A stretch of DNA of 64,000 nucleotides from Blautia sp. (GTDB lineage: Bacteria; Bacillota; Clostridia; Lachnospirales; Lachnospiraceae): positions 42,336 through 106,335 of the forward strand of contig JAFVGK010000030.1 of NCBI GenBank assembly GCA_017475035.1, read 5' to 3'. The translations under genes were made by a program, and so were the position numbers. This document shows, piece by piece, positions 16,765 to 25,862 of this stretch (position 1 is its first letter; every line of letters starts with the position of its first letter). The notes below the pieces were generated by a model, which ran no database searches, had not been told where the DNA came from, and worked only from the letters and a program-made list of their open reading frames with translations.

Positions 16765-17772
16765 ATGAAGTATATTAAAAGGCTGTTGTCGTGTGCGATT
16801 GTTGTTTTTATCATATTTGGCTTAACAAATTACACGACGAACCTGCTTTGGCCGTCTGACCTTGATGTACAGATGAGCAAAATAAAAGTCATGCATACTC
16901 TTCCGGAGGATTCTGTGGAAGTGATCATATATGGCTCCAGCAGGGCGATGAGGCACATTGACGTGATGGAGATGTATAATCAGTATGGTATCGGGGCTTT
17001 TAATTACGGCTCTACCTGGATCCATCTGAATACCTGCCTGGTTTATCTTGCGGATTCCTTCAAGACGCAGCATCCTAAAGTCGCCGTCATTGAGACTTCC
17101 CTGATTGGAGACCCGCTTCCTGAGAAGAATCAGGAAGGTGAAATACTTGTTACTTCCGCGCTTGCTTCGTCTGTGGAAAAATTCCGGTTTATCAGGCAAT
17201 GCTTTGGATATGATGTGATGAGATATGTCACATATTGCTTTCCTTTTATTCTTTTTCATAACAATTGGACAGATATAAACGAGGATTCCTTTCATTCTCC
17301 CACAGAGGAATATTTAAAAGAAACGATGGGCTTTCGGGACCTTGACGACGGAGAAGAAGCTACGATCCAGTCCATTACGGTTCCTTCCTATGAAAAAACG
17401 GAGCAATGGGAGATTCCTGCTCCGGATAAGGAACTGCTGGACAGAATGGTTTCCCTGTGCAGGAAAAACGGGGTTGAGATCGTTTTTTATACCTCTCCCG
17501 TGCAGGAGAAGTATCATTATACGAATGCCATGGAGCTTTACGCATTACGTAATTCCGCTCATTATATAGATGGCTATCGTGAACTGGAAGAGATCGGAAT
17601 TGACCCAACGGCTGATTTTATGAACAAAGGACACCTCAACAGAAACGGAGCGGAAAAATTAGGGAATTATATTGGGAAATATTTATATGAAAATTTCTCT
17701 TTGACAGATATGCGTAAAATAACACCTAATTTGTGGGAAGAAGACAAAATAGAAGTGGTTTTTGATGAATAA
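16765..17772 (+). CDS. Membrane-anchored SGNH-like partner of the second MBOAT
   Basis: A 335-residue protein with an N-terminal membrane anchor (about residues 8-24) and an external SGNH-like domain. The nucleophile motif is YGSSRAMRHI (Ser59) and the C-terminal His is His290 in DFMNKGHLNRNGA. It is close in layout to the protein at 1436 but shorter, without the acidic repeat or the C-terminal extension. The gene order here is MBOAT then SGNH; at 1436-4912 it is the reverse. GGGGAG lies upstream of the start. It probably helps the MBOAT deliver an acyl group to the polymer. Confidence 0.65.
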   Translation: MKYIKRLLSCAIVVFIIFGLTNYTTNLLWPSDLDVQMSKIKVMHTLPEDSVEVIIYGSSRAMRHIDVMEMYNQYGIGAFNYGSTWIHLNTCLVYLADSFKTQHPKVAVIETSLIGDPLPEKNQEGEILVTSALASSVEKFRFIRQCFGYDVMRYVTYCFPFILFHNNWTDINEDSFHSPTEEYLKETMGFRDLDDGEEATIQSITVPSYEKTEQWEIPAPDKELLDRMVSLCRKNGVEIVFYTSPVQEKYHYTNAMELYALRNSAHYIDGYRELEEIGIDPTADFMNKGHLNRNGAEKLGNYIGKYLYENFSLTDMRKITPNLWEEDKIEVVFDE

Positions 17773-17819
17773 GGAAATAAGGAGTCAGCCGAGGAGATTC
17801 TGACGAGAGGAGATATCTG

Positions 17820-20800
17820 ATGTTCCGTTCTATAAGGAAAAAGACAAAAAAGCTGTATAAGACAACCCGGCTTCGCATTGAGCGTTTATTTACAAAATCC
17901 AGGCAATTGAAGTTTTTTTATGGCTGGTATTATAAGCATACCAGGGTGAAGGAGAACCGGATTCTTTTTGAGTCTTTTCATGGTAAGGATGTCTCTGATT
18001 CGCCATATTATATACTGGAAGCTTTGGTAAACAGCGGGGAGGCCGACAAGTATCAGATCTATTTTGCCGTTATGGACAAGAAAAAACAACAGGATCGCCT
18101 TTTGAAGCTTTGGCCGAAAATCCGCCTGGTTGATATTACTTCTTATCAATACACGAAAATCCTGTCAACGGCAAAATATCTGGTGAATAACAGTTCCTTC
18201 CCGATTTATTTTATTCGCAGGCCGGAGCAGGTATATCTGCAGACCTGGCATGGAACTCCTCTGAAAACCCTTGGGAAAAATATGCGGCTTGGCATTGAGT
18301 CCATGTACAATATTCAGCATAACTTCCTTCAGGCTGATTATCTTCTGTTCCCCAACGCTTTTACAAAGGAAGCCATGATGCGGGATTATAATCTGGAACC
18401 GCTCTTTACCGGTGAAGTTGTACTGAGCGGATATCCGCGCAACGCGGTCTTTTTCGATGACAAAGGGGCAGAACGGATCCGTGAACAGCTCGGACTGACC
18501 GGCAAGACCTGTTTTGCATATATGCCGACGTGGAGAGGACAGAGCAATCACGATATCCAGTCAGACAGGCAAGGCGGCGAGATAGCCGAAATGCTTGAAA
18601 GAATAGATGAAAGCATGTCAGATGATCAGCTGCTGTATGTGAACTTTCATCCGATCATGGCTGATGCCTTACCACTGGAAGGATATCGTCATATCCTTCC
18701 GTTTCCGGCGGAAATAGATAAGTATGAGTTTTTAAACGCGGCAGACGCATTGATAACGGATTATTCCAGCGTCATGTTTGACTATTCCGTGACCAGGAAG
18801 CCGGTCATACTTTTCATGTATGATTATGAAGAATACATGTATGACAGGGGGATGTACCTGGATGTTTCTTCTTTGCCGTTTTATAAGGTTTACAGTCTTG
18901 AGGATCTTCTGGCCGGGCTTGCGTCCGGAGAATACAAAGAAGCAAAGTATTGGGAGGATGAAGATTACATCAGCCGGTTTATCCAGTATGACAGCCCGGA
19001 TGCTGCTCAGAAAATGCTGTCCCTCGTTCTGGAAGGAAAGAAGGAGGGGCTGGTTGTCCAGGATTATTCCGAAAACAGGAAGAAGGAATGGCAGCTGTTC
19101 TATCCGCCTAATATCAGCTCCAATTCCAAGTTTGATGCGATCGCAAAATGTGCGGATCCCGATAAATATATCCTTTTATTTGAGAAAAGCAAGTTTACTT
19201 CAAAACAGAGCGCATATCTTTATGACAATTATAAAGATGAATGTGTCTTCTATTTTTCTACTTATACTCCGCCCAGGACAGTTCTGGAGGAATTGCGGAG
19301 AAAGAACCCGGAGGTAAAAGCCAGGGTTCAGGCAAGAGACAGACAAAGAATGTTTCCGAACCTGATTGTCAAAGATGAAGTAAAAGTTGACTATTATTGG
19401 GGAGAGGCCGGGACAACTTTCTATGTGCGGAAGAAAAAATATATGCTCGTCGATATTCACTCGGATCGGGAAGCTTTAAAAATACAGTATTCGCTTTCTT
19501 TGATACGGGATGAGGATGACGAAGAGGATGTGCAGCGGCAGGAGCTGCTGGAAAAATATCGGTTCTCGGAGGTTTCAGAGGTCAGAGCTTTATTGATCAT
19601 CTATCAGACAAAGATCATTGCAAGGCGGGTTCTGACACAGGAAGAGCTTGCGGCAGGTGAAGTCCGGGAAGCATTTACGGATCCGGAATTTACAGCCCTG
19701 ACGAAGCTCAATACAAACTATCAGATCTGTCTGGAGGCGGTGGATGCGGACGGTGATGCCTGGCCGTATTATCTGCGGGACAGAGAGTATATGGAAATGC
19801 GGTCTGCCGGACTTAAAAAGGGAAATCTGATATCAGGTAAATATCCGGCAATCTTTTGCGGACAGCTGCTTATGTCCGGAGAGAAAATAGAAAAAGCCGT
19901 CAGTGTGGCGCCATACATCAACCGCTCGCAAAGGGCTTTATCCATGTTTGTCAGCCAGCCGGAGGTTTCCCTGAATAAATTCCTGCGGGGAAAAATCGAG
20001 AAGATCCGGACAAAAGGTTCTGTCCTGATGGTTGATATTTTGCTTTCCCAGACAGATTATGATGTACAGGGAGTGGAACTGGTGCTCAGAAACAGCGTAA
20101 AGTCGGTTTCCCGTTCCTTGTCTTTTACGTCTGAGGATCTGGAGAATGGCGTACGGATCCATGTCCGGGACGACCTGAACCGATATAAATGGGAGCCGAT
20201 GTACTGGGACCTTTGTGTTGTGGTTTCCGGAGAGGGATCGGAAGAAGCAGAGCGTATTTACACGTATACGAATGAAAAACAACGTAAGCTTTTCAAAATC
20301 GGCAATTATCAATGTGACCTCGATGGCGGAAACATCCTGTTTCCTTATGGGGAAAGACTTGCTTTTTCCTACAGGGAACGAACTCCCTATGACGGATGGA
20401 ACGGAAGAATCCGTGAGATTGCCGCGGTGATTCTGCACGGCGCTTTCAAACGGTTCTGGAAAAAGAAACGCATCTGGCTGGTTTATGAAAAATTCTGTAC
20501 CGCTGCCCAGGAAAATGGTTATTATTTCTTTAAATATTGCATGGAAAATCTTCCGGAGGAAGAAAAAAAGCATATTTATTACATCCTGGACAAGAAGTCA
20601 GCTGACTGGGAAAAAATGCAGGTGTATGGAAAACAGGTATTGCCGTACATGAGTTTTCGGTATATGATTTACATTCTGGCAGCCAGGCTTTATATTTCAC
20701 CGGACTCCCGAAAGCATCTGTACATCTGGCGCGCCAGGCCAAACCTGATCGAAGGACGTCTGATCCACAGGCCGCTTTTGTTTTTGCAGCATGGCGTCAC

Positions 20801-21563
20801 GGCACTGAAGCGTGTACACAATATTTTCGGCAGCAAGGCTCCGAGCCGTGTTACATATTTTGTGACGACTTCGACCTACGAACAGAACATCATAGTGAAG
20901 TATTTCGGATATCCCCGTTCGAAGGCACCGATCCTGGGATTCTGCCGTTGGGATGCGCTGGTGGATAAATCGGATCCCCGGGAGAAACAGATTCTCGTGA
21001 TGCCGACCTGGAGGATGTGGCTGGAGGAAAGTCCGTCTGAGGAGTTTGTGAAAAGCGAATATTATAACTGCTATAAGTCGTTCCTTACCGATGAGAGACT
21101 GAACAGGCTGCTTCATGAACAGAAGATCAGACTGATTTTCTATATCCATCCAAAGCTGAGAGACCATCTGGCGGATTTTGACATCGATTCGCACTTTATT
21201 GATCTGATCCCCTTTGGCGAGATTCCTTTGAATGAGATTATCATGAAATCCCAGATGCTGATTACAGACTTTTCCAGTGTCTGCTGGGACGCTTATTATC
21301 TGGAGAAACCGGTTTTGTTTTTCCAGTTTGACAGGGATAAGTATACGCTGGCTCATGGAGGCAGTTATCTGGATCTGGAAAATGAGTTATTCGGAGACGC
21401 ATATTTTACGGTGGACGAACTGGTAGATGGGATTATAGAATACGTCGGAAACGGATTCCGTGAAAAGGAACAATACGCCGAGATGCGGGACACCTATTTT
21501 ACCTATCGTGATGACCAGAATTGCCAGCGCACCTATGAATACATTATTTCAAGAAAATATTAA
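17820..21563 (+). CDS. Two-domain CDP-glycerol glycerophosphotransferase (TagF-like)
   Basis: A 1247-residue protein with two glycerophosphotransferase-type domains. The first (about 45-400) has VYLQTWHGTPLKTLG (near residue 141) and ALITDYSSVMFDYSV. The second (about 870-1240) has LFLQHGVTALKRVHNIFG (near 988) and MLITDFSSVCWDAYYLEKP. Enzymes of this type polymerise glycerol- or ribitol-phosphate from CDP-activated donors into teichoic acid chains at the inner membrane face. The linker of about 450 residues between the domains has no recognised motif and is longer than needed for a simple hinge. The ribosome binding site AGAGGAG precedes the start. This is the clearest backbone enzyme in the locus and suggests the decorated polymer is teichoic-acid-like. 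Confidence 0.85.
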   Translation: MFRSIRKKTKKLYKTTRLRIERLFTKSRQLKFFYGWYYKHTRVKENRILFESFHGKDVSDSPYYILEALVNSGEADKYQIYFAVMDKKKQQDRLLKLWPKIRLVDITSYQYTKILSTAKYLVNNSSFPIYFIRRPEQVYLQTWHGTPLKTLGKNMRLGIESMYNIQHNFLQADYLLFPNAFTKEAMMRDYNLEPLFTGEVVLSGYPRNAVFFDDKGAERIREQLGLTGKTCFAYMPTWRGQSNHDIQSDRQGGEIAEMLERIDESMSDDQLLYVNFHPIMADALPLEGYRHILPFPAEIDKYEFLNAADALITDYSSVMFDYSVTRKPVILFMYDYEEYMYDRGMYLDVSSLPFYKVYSLEDLLAGLASGEYKEAKYWEDEDYISRFIQYDSPDAAQKMLSLVLEGKKEGLVVQDYSENRKKEWQLFYPPNISSNSKFDAIAKCADPDKYILLFEKSKFTSKQSAYLYDNYKDECVFYFSTYTPPRTVLEELRRKNPEVKARVQARDRQRMFPNLIVKDEVKVDYYWGEAGTTFYVRKKKYMLVDIHSDREALKIQYSLSLIRDEDDEEDVQRQELLEKYRFSEVSEVRALLIIYQTKIIARRVLTQEELAAGEVREAFTDPEFTALTKLNTNYQICLEAVDADGDAWPYYLRDREYMEMRSAGLKKGNLISGKYPAIFCGQLLMSGEKIEKAVSVAPYINRSQRALSMFVSQPEVSLNKFLRGKIEKIRTKGSVLMVDILLSQTDYDVQGVELVLRNSVKSVSRSLSFTSEDLENGVRIHVRDDLNRYKWEPMYWDLCVVVSGEGSEEAERIYTYTNEKQRKLFKIGNYQCDLDGGNILFPYGERLAFSYRERTPYDGWNGRIREIAAVILHGAFKRFWKKKRIWLVYEKFCTAAQENGYYFFKYCMENLPEEEKKHIYYILDKKSADWEKMQVYGKQVLPYMSFRYMIYILAARLYISPDSRKHLYIWRARPNLIEGRLIHRPLLFLQHGVTALKRVHNIFGSKAPSRVTYFVTTSTYEQNIIVKYFGYPRSKAPILGFCRWDALVDKSDPREKQILVMPTWRMWLEESPSEEFVKSEYYNCYKSFLTDERLNRLLHEQKIRLIFYIHPKLRDHLADFDIDSHFIDLIPFGEIPLNEIIMKSQMLITDFSSVCWDAYYLEKPVLFFQFDRDKYTLAHGGSYLDLENELFGDAYFTVDELVDGIIEYVGNGFREKEQYAEMRDTYFTYRDDQNCQRTYEYIISRKY

Positions 21564-21564
21564 A

Positions 21565-21643
21565 CAAAAGCCTGATTCTACGACCCAATCTCATGCAAAA
21601 ATGAGTGAGCCCGTTTTTGCATGAACTTTTGCCGCCTGAATCA
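21565..21643 (-). repeat. R3 repeat, truncated copy g
   Basis: A reverse-orientation copy of about 79 bp lacking the outermost bases on one side; the CAATCTCATGCAAAAATGAG core and TTTTGCCGCCTGAATCA end are present. It lies immediately after the glycerophosphotransferase gene and abuts an R2 copy. Confidence 0.65.
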
Positions 21644-21647
21644 TTAT

Positions 21648-21746
21648 AGTATGCGCACGAATTTACTGCGGAATCATGCCGCTTGCAGCGGCGTAAATCC
21701 ACGCAGTAAACGGATCAGAATGCAGGCATTTTATTCGTTTACTATA
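21648..21746 (+). repeat. R2 repeat copy a
   Basis: About 99 bp, from AGTATGCGCACGAATTTACTG to ATTCGTTTACTATAA. It contains the palindrome CCGCTTGCAGCGG and inverted GTAAAC/GTTTAC segments. The copy at 39721-39831 matches it closely in the opposite orientation. Confidence 0.75.
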
Positions 21747-21792
21747 AAACACATGAATCCTGAATGATTTAATTAAAGGAGGATCGGGAATT

Positions 21793-22686
21793 ATGGATCA
21801 TCTTGACAGGCTGGAGGCAGAATCAATATATATTATGCGGGAAGTGGTCGCGGAGTGTGAAAAACCGGTTATGCTGTATTCAATCGGAAAGGATTCTTCC
21901 GTCATGCTAAGGCTTGCCCAGAAAGCCTTTTATCCTGAGAAGCTTCCGTTCCCTTTGCTGCATGTGAATACAACCTGGAAATTCAAGGAAATGATCAGGT
22001 TCCGTGACCAGACAGTGAAGGATCTCGGTCTGGATTTGATAGAATATATCAATGAGGACGGGATTCGGCAGGGGATTAATCCCTTTGACAATGGCTCCGA
22101 ATACACGGATATCATGAAGACGCAGGCTCTGAAAGACGCCCTGGATAAATATGGATTTACGGCCGCTTTTGGCGGAGGCAGGAGAGATGAGGAGAAATCC
22201 CGGGCAAAGGAAAGGATTTTCTCTTTCCGAAACGAGAACCATGCCTGGGATCCCAAGAATCAGCGTCCGGAAATGTGGAAACTGTACAACACAAGGATTC
22301 GGAAACATGAGAGCATCAGGGTCTTTCCTTTGTCAAACTGGACGGAGAAAGACATCTGGCAATACATCCAAAGGGAGGACATCCCGATTGTCTCCCTTTA
22401 TTTTGCCGCGCCGCGGCCGGTCGTTGAGCGGGATGGAAATCTGATCATGGTGGACGATGACCGTATGAAGCTCCGGGAAGGAGAGGAAGTAACCACTCGT
22501 ATGGTTCGTTTCCGTACATTGGGCTGTTATCCTCTGACAGGAGCGATGGAATCTACGGCAACAACATTAGACGAGGTCGTTGCGGAAACGCTGGGAGCCG
22601 TTTCCTCAGAACGGACGAGCCGTGTGATTGATTCGGACGGCGGCAGTGCCAGCATGGAGAAGCGCAAACGCGAGGGATATTTCTAA
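21793..22686 (+). CDS. cysD: Sulfate adenylyltransferase small subunit CysD
   Basis: A 297-residue protein of the CysD family. The PP-loop [17 protein letters not shown] (near residue 36) binds ATP, and [38 protein letters not shown] and [16 protein letters not shown] are family hallmarks. With CysN it converts sulfate and ATP to adenosine phosphosulfate (APS) in the cytoplasm. AAAGGAGG precedes the start. It is the first gene of a run that continues with cysN-cysC, a sulfotransferase and a sulfate importer, so the APS made here is probably destined for sulfation. Confidence 0.95.
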   Translation: MDHLDRLEAESIYIMREVVAECEKPVMLYSIGKDSSVMLRLAQKAFYPEKLPFPLLHVNTTWKFKEMIRFRDQTVKDLGLDLIEYINEDGIRQGINPFDNGSEYTDIMKTQALKDALDKYGFTAAFGGGRRDEEKSRAKERIFSFRNENHAWDPKNQRPEMWKLYNTRIRKHESIRVFPLSNWTEKDIWQYIQREDIPIVSLYFAAPRPVVERDGNLIMVDDDRMKLREGEEVTTRMVRFRTLGCYPLTGAMESTATTLDEVVAETLGAVSSERTSRVIDSDGGSASMEKRKREGYF

Positions 22687-22698
22687 AGGGGAAATAAA

Positions 22699-24534
22699 AT
22701 GGAAAACGGGTTGCTGAAATTTATAACTTGTGGAAGCGTGGATGATGGAAAATCAACACTGATCGGTCATATGCTTTATGACGCAAAGCTGCTGTTTACG
22801 GATCAGGAACGGACCCTGGAGCTGGATTCCAAAATCGGCGCGGCGGGAGGAGGCATCGATTATTCCCTGCTGCTGGACGGACTGATGGCAGAGAGGGAAC
22901 AGGGGATCACGATTGATGTCGCCTACCGGTATTTTTCCACAGAGAAAAGAAGCTTTATTGTCGCGGATACCCCGGGACATGAGGAATATACAAGAAATAT
23001 GGCTGTAGGAGCATCCTTTGCAGACCTGTCTGTCATTCTGATGGATGCGACTCACGGCGTATTGCCCCAGACGCGTCGGCATTCCAGGATCTGCGCATTG
23101 ATGGGAATCCGGAATTTTGTCATTGCGGTAAACAAGATGGATCTGATCCAATATGACGCCCGGAAATTCCAGAAAATACAAAAAGAAGTCCGGATGCTCA
23201 TGTCGGAATTTGATTATGATACCCTGTATGTGATTCCGGTTTCCGCGACGGAAGGGGATAATATTACAAATCCGTCGGTTCATATGCCCTGGTTTCATGG
23301 GGAGCCTCTTCTGTCTTATCTGGAAACCATCGAAATCCGGCCACAGGTGATGTCCACCGGCGCGATGCTGCCGATCCAGAGAGTGTGCCGTCCGGATCGG
23401 ACCTTCAGAGGATTTCAGGGCCAGGTAGCCCATGGCAGCTTTAAAATCGGAGACAATGTGAAGGTGCTGCCCAGCGGAAACACCGCTATGGTTACAAGAC
23501 TTTTATGGGGTGATCGGGATGTTGAGGAAATCGCGGAGGGACAGCCGGTTACCATGCAGCTGGACAGAGAAATAGATATCTCCCGGTCGGACGTGATTGT
23601 GCGTGACTACCAGCCTTCCGTCGGTTCCTTACTCGCGGTTCATCTGTTATGGATGGATGACGCTCCTCTGACAAAAGGCAAAAGCTATCTTCTGAAATTG
23701 GGTACTTCCATGGTCTCCGCGGCGGTTATGCGGATCCGTCACAAGGTTGACATCAATACCGGAGCTGAAATCTCTGCCGAAAACGTATACAAAAATGAAA
23801 TCGCGTTTTGTGAGATTTCTGCAGCCTCACCCATCGTATTTGACGCGTTTTCCACAAGCCATGAGCTGGGCGGCTTTATTCTGATAGACCGTGTGTCAAA
23901 CAGTACCGCGGCGTGCGGTACCGTCGATTATGACCTTGGCAGAGATAAAAATCTGACATGGCAGGAGACGGATATTACGCCTGAGCTTCGGGAAGGCCAG
24001 ATGGGACAGAAAGCATTTACGCTGTGGCTGACCGGCTTGTCCGGATCCGGAAAGTCCGCTGTTGCAAACGCGATAGAACGGAAGCTTTTCGCGATGGGAC
24101 ATCATACCATGATGCTGGATGGAGATAATGTCCGTATGGGCCTGTGCAAGGATCTCGGGTTTGACAGCGCGGACCGTATCGAGAATATCCGCAGGGTTGC
24201 CGAGGTGGCTAAACTGATGAATGACGCGGGCCTGATCGTTCTGACTTCATTTATTTCGCCGCACCGGCAGGAACGAAGAAACGCGGGAGATATTCTCGGA
24301 GACAAGTATATCGAAATTTATGTCAGTACCCCTCTGGAGGAATGTGAAAGACGTGATGTGAAGGGACTGTATAAGGCGGCAAGAGAAGGCCGCATAAGGG
24401 AATTTACCGGGATTTCAAGCCCTTATGAGGTGCCGGAAAACCCGGATATCGTCATTGACACCACGGGAAGGGTGGCAGACGACTGCGCTGATGAGATCCT
24501 GAAAAAGCTTGCGGGCAGGATGGAGGACAAATGA
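22699..24534 (+). CDS. cysNC: CysN-CysC fusion: sulfate adenylyltransferase GTPase and APS kinase
   Basis: A 611-residue bifunctional enzyme like rhizobial NodQ. Residues 1 to about 415 are the CysN GTPase: GSVDDGKSTLIGHML (P-loop), DTPGHEEYTRNM (G3), NKMDL (G4). From about residue 440 an APS kinase follows: WLTGLSGSGKSAVANAIERK (P-loop) and ISPHRQERRNAGDILG. The product is PAPS, the donor for sulfotransferases. The gene starts 12 bases after cysD, and its stop codon overlaps the next start (ATGA at 24531), so production is probably coupled to the sulfotransferase. Confidence 0.95.
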   Translation: MENGLLKFITCGSVDDGKSTLIGHMLYDAKLLFTDQERTLELDSKIGAAGGGIDYSLLLDGLMAEREQGITIDVAYRYFSTEKRSFIVADTPGHEEYTRNMAVGASFADLSVILMDATHGVLPQTRRHSRICALMGIRNFVIAVNKMDLIQYDARKFQKIQKEVRMLMSEFDYDTLYVIPVSATEGDNITNPSVHMPWFHGEPLLSYLETIEIRPQVMSTGAMLPIQRVCRPDRTFRGFQGQVAHGSFKIGDNVKVLPSGNTAMVTRLLWGDRDVEEIAEGQPVTMQLDREIDISRSDVIVRDYQPSVGSLLAVHLLWMDDAPLTKGKSYLLKLGTSMVSAAVMRIRHKVDINTGAEISAENVYKNEIAFCEISAASPIVFDAFSTSHELGGFILIDRVSNSTAACGTVDYDLGRDKNLTWQETDITPELREGQMGQKAFTLWLTGLSGSGKSAVANAIERKLFAMGHHTMMLDGDNVRMGLCKDLGFDSADRIENIRRVAEVAKLMNDAGLIVLTSFISPHRQERRNAGDILGDKYIEIYVSTPLEECERRDVKGLYKAAREGRIREFTGISSPYEVPENPDIVIDTTGRVADDCADEILKKLAGRMEDK

Positions 24535-25754
24535 AAACATTATATCTGCATATAGGCACAATGAAAACGGGAACAACCTCCATTCAGCAGTTTCTATACA
24601 GAAACCGGAAGGTTCTGGAAAAGAAAGGATATTTATTCCCGATCTTTGATTATCAATATACCAAGAAGTGGACGAGAAGCAAGAAACGGAACGCGATGTT
24701 TATGTCCGCCCCTTTGTTCACAAAGAAAAGAGAACGGGACCATGAAGCGGAGCACGCAAGATTTTATGAAGGAATGGCAGTTGTGGCGGAGGCTTTCCGG
24801 AAATATGACAATGTGATCCTTACAGATGAAGTGATCTGGACAAATGCTCATAATTTCCGGCCTGAGTTATGGCAGGAGCTGAAACAGTATGCGGATGAAC
24901 ATGACTTTACCGTAAAGATTATTGTTTATTTCAGACGGCAGGATGTTTATCTGGATTCCTATTGGAACCATACAGTGAAACGGCTTTATTCCAGGGATTC
25001 CTTTCAGGAGTTCCTGGTCAATAAGCTGGATCATGCCACTCCTGATTATGCGGAAGGCTTAAAGAAGATTTTAGAGTACTTTCCAAAAGAGAGCCTCGTG
25101 GTTCATCGCTTTGAAAGGTCCTCTTTTCCGGAAGGAAATGTCATCTATGATTTCCTTGAAATTCTTGGGCTGAAACCGGATGAAGGTTTTTCGTTTTCCG
25201 AGAAAAATGCCAATGAGCGGCTGTCAGCAAATATGGTTCAGGCGAAACTGGCTCTCAACATGGTGGATGGGATTAACCCGGATGAGATGGTTCATTTTGA
25301 GAAGGCTTGCCTGATGGTATCGAATGCTTCTGATGAATTGTATCATGCAGACCAGATCACCACAGAAGAGAAGAGGTCTCTTGTGGATTCATATCAGGAA
25401 GGAAATGCCTGGATTGCCGAGGAATTCTTTCACGACGGAAAACCTTTGTTCCGTGATGATTATCCGGAGAATGAGGTTTTCCGGAAAGACAATCCCTATG
25501 AGACAGACGACATTGTCCGGTTTGCTTCTTCTTCTGACATTCTGCTTTATCGTAAAATCAAAGAGCTGGAGCAGGAGCATCTGAAAGCAAAGAAGGAACT
25601 GGAGGCAAAGCTTCGGGAAGCCCGTAAAGCCCAGGAAAAAGCAGAGCAGGAGCTGCAGAAGCTGAAGAAGCTGGTTGAAAAAGAAACGAAAAAAGAGCAG
25701 GAAATTTTTGGAAAGTTTCCCTTCCGGCTTTTTGTACCTAAAAATAAGAAGTAA
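24531..25754 (+). CDS. PAPS-dependent sulfotransferase-family protein with C-terminal coiled coil
   Basis: A 407-residue protein. The N-terminus LYLHIGTMKTGTTSIQQFL is a sulfotransferase 5'-phosphosulfate-binding loop (Lys12, Thr13, Gly14, Thr15, Thr16), and VIVYFRRQDVYLDSYWNH resembles the 3'-phosphate-binding region. The last 60 residues are a charged coiled coil (KELEAKLREARKAQEKAEQE), which may attach the enzyme to a complex. Since the genes for making PAPS overlap this one and a surface-polymer locus precedes it, the likely acceptor is a glycan or teichoic acid; this is inferred. The start overlaps the cysNC stop codon. Confidence 0.8.
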   Translation: MKTLYLHIGTMKTGTTSIQQFLYRNRKVLEKKGYLFPIFDYQYTKKWTRSKKRNAMFMSAPLFTKKRERDHEAEHARFYEGMAVVAEAFRKYDNVILTDEVIWTNAHNFRPELWQELKQYADEHDFTVKIIVYFRRQDVYLDSYWNHTVKRLYSRDSFQEFLVNKLDHATPDYAEGLKKILEYFPKESLVVHRFERSSFPEGNVIYDFLEILGLKPDEGFSFSEKNANERLSANMVQAKLALNMVDGINPDEMVHFEKACLMVSNASDELYHADQITTEEKRSLVDSYQEGNAWIAEEFFHDGKPLFRDDYPENEVFRKDNPYETDDIVRFASSSDILLYRKIKELEQEHLKAKKELEAKLREARKAQEKAEQELQKLKKLVEKETKKEQEIFGKFPFRLFVPKNKK

Positions 25755-25760
25755 AAGGAA

Positions 25761-25828
25761 AGCAAACGATCAAAACACCTGCATTTTGGTTTACTACCGC
25801 TTTGCATGATCTTTTGCCGCCTGAATCA
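25761..25828. repeat. R2 fragment joined to an R3 fragment
   Basis: 25761-25798 matches the 3' part of R2 (AAACGATCAAAACACCTGCATTTT...TTTAC) and 25800-25828 matches the end of R3 (TTTGCATGATCTTTTGCCGCCTGAATCA). The R2/R3 junction repeats the arrangement seen at 21565-21746, where an R3 and an R2 copy also touch. Confidence 0.55.
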
Positions 25829-25862
25829 TACTATATCATAAACAGAACTGGAGATAGATGGC

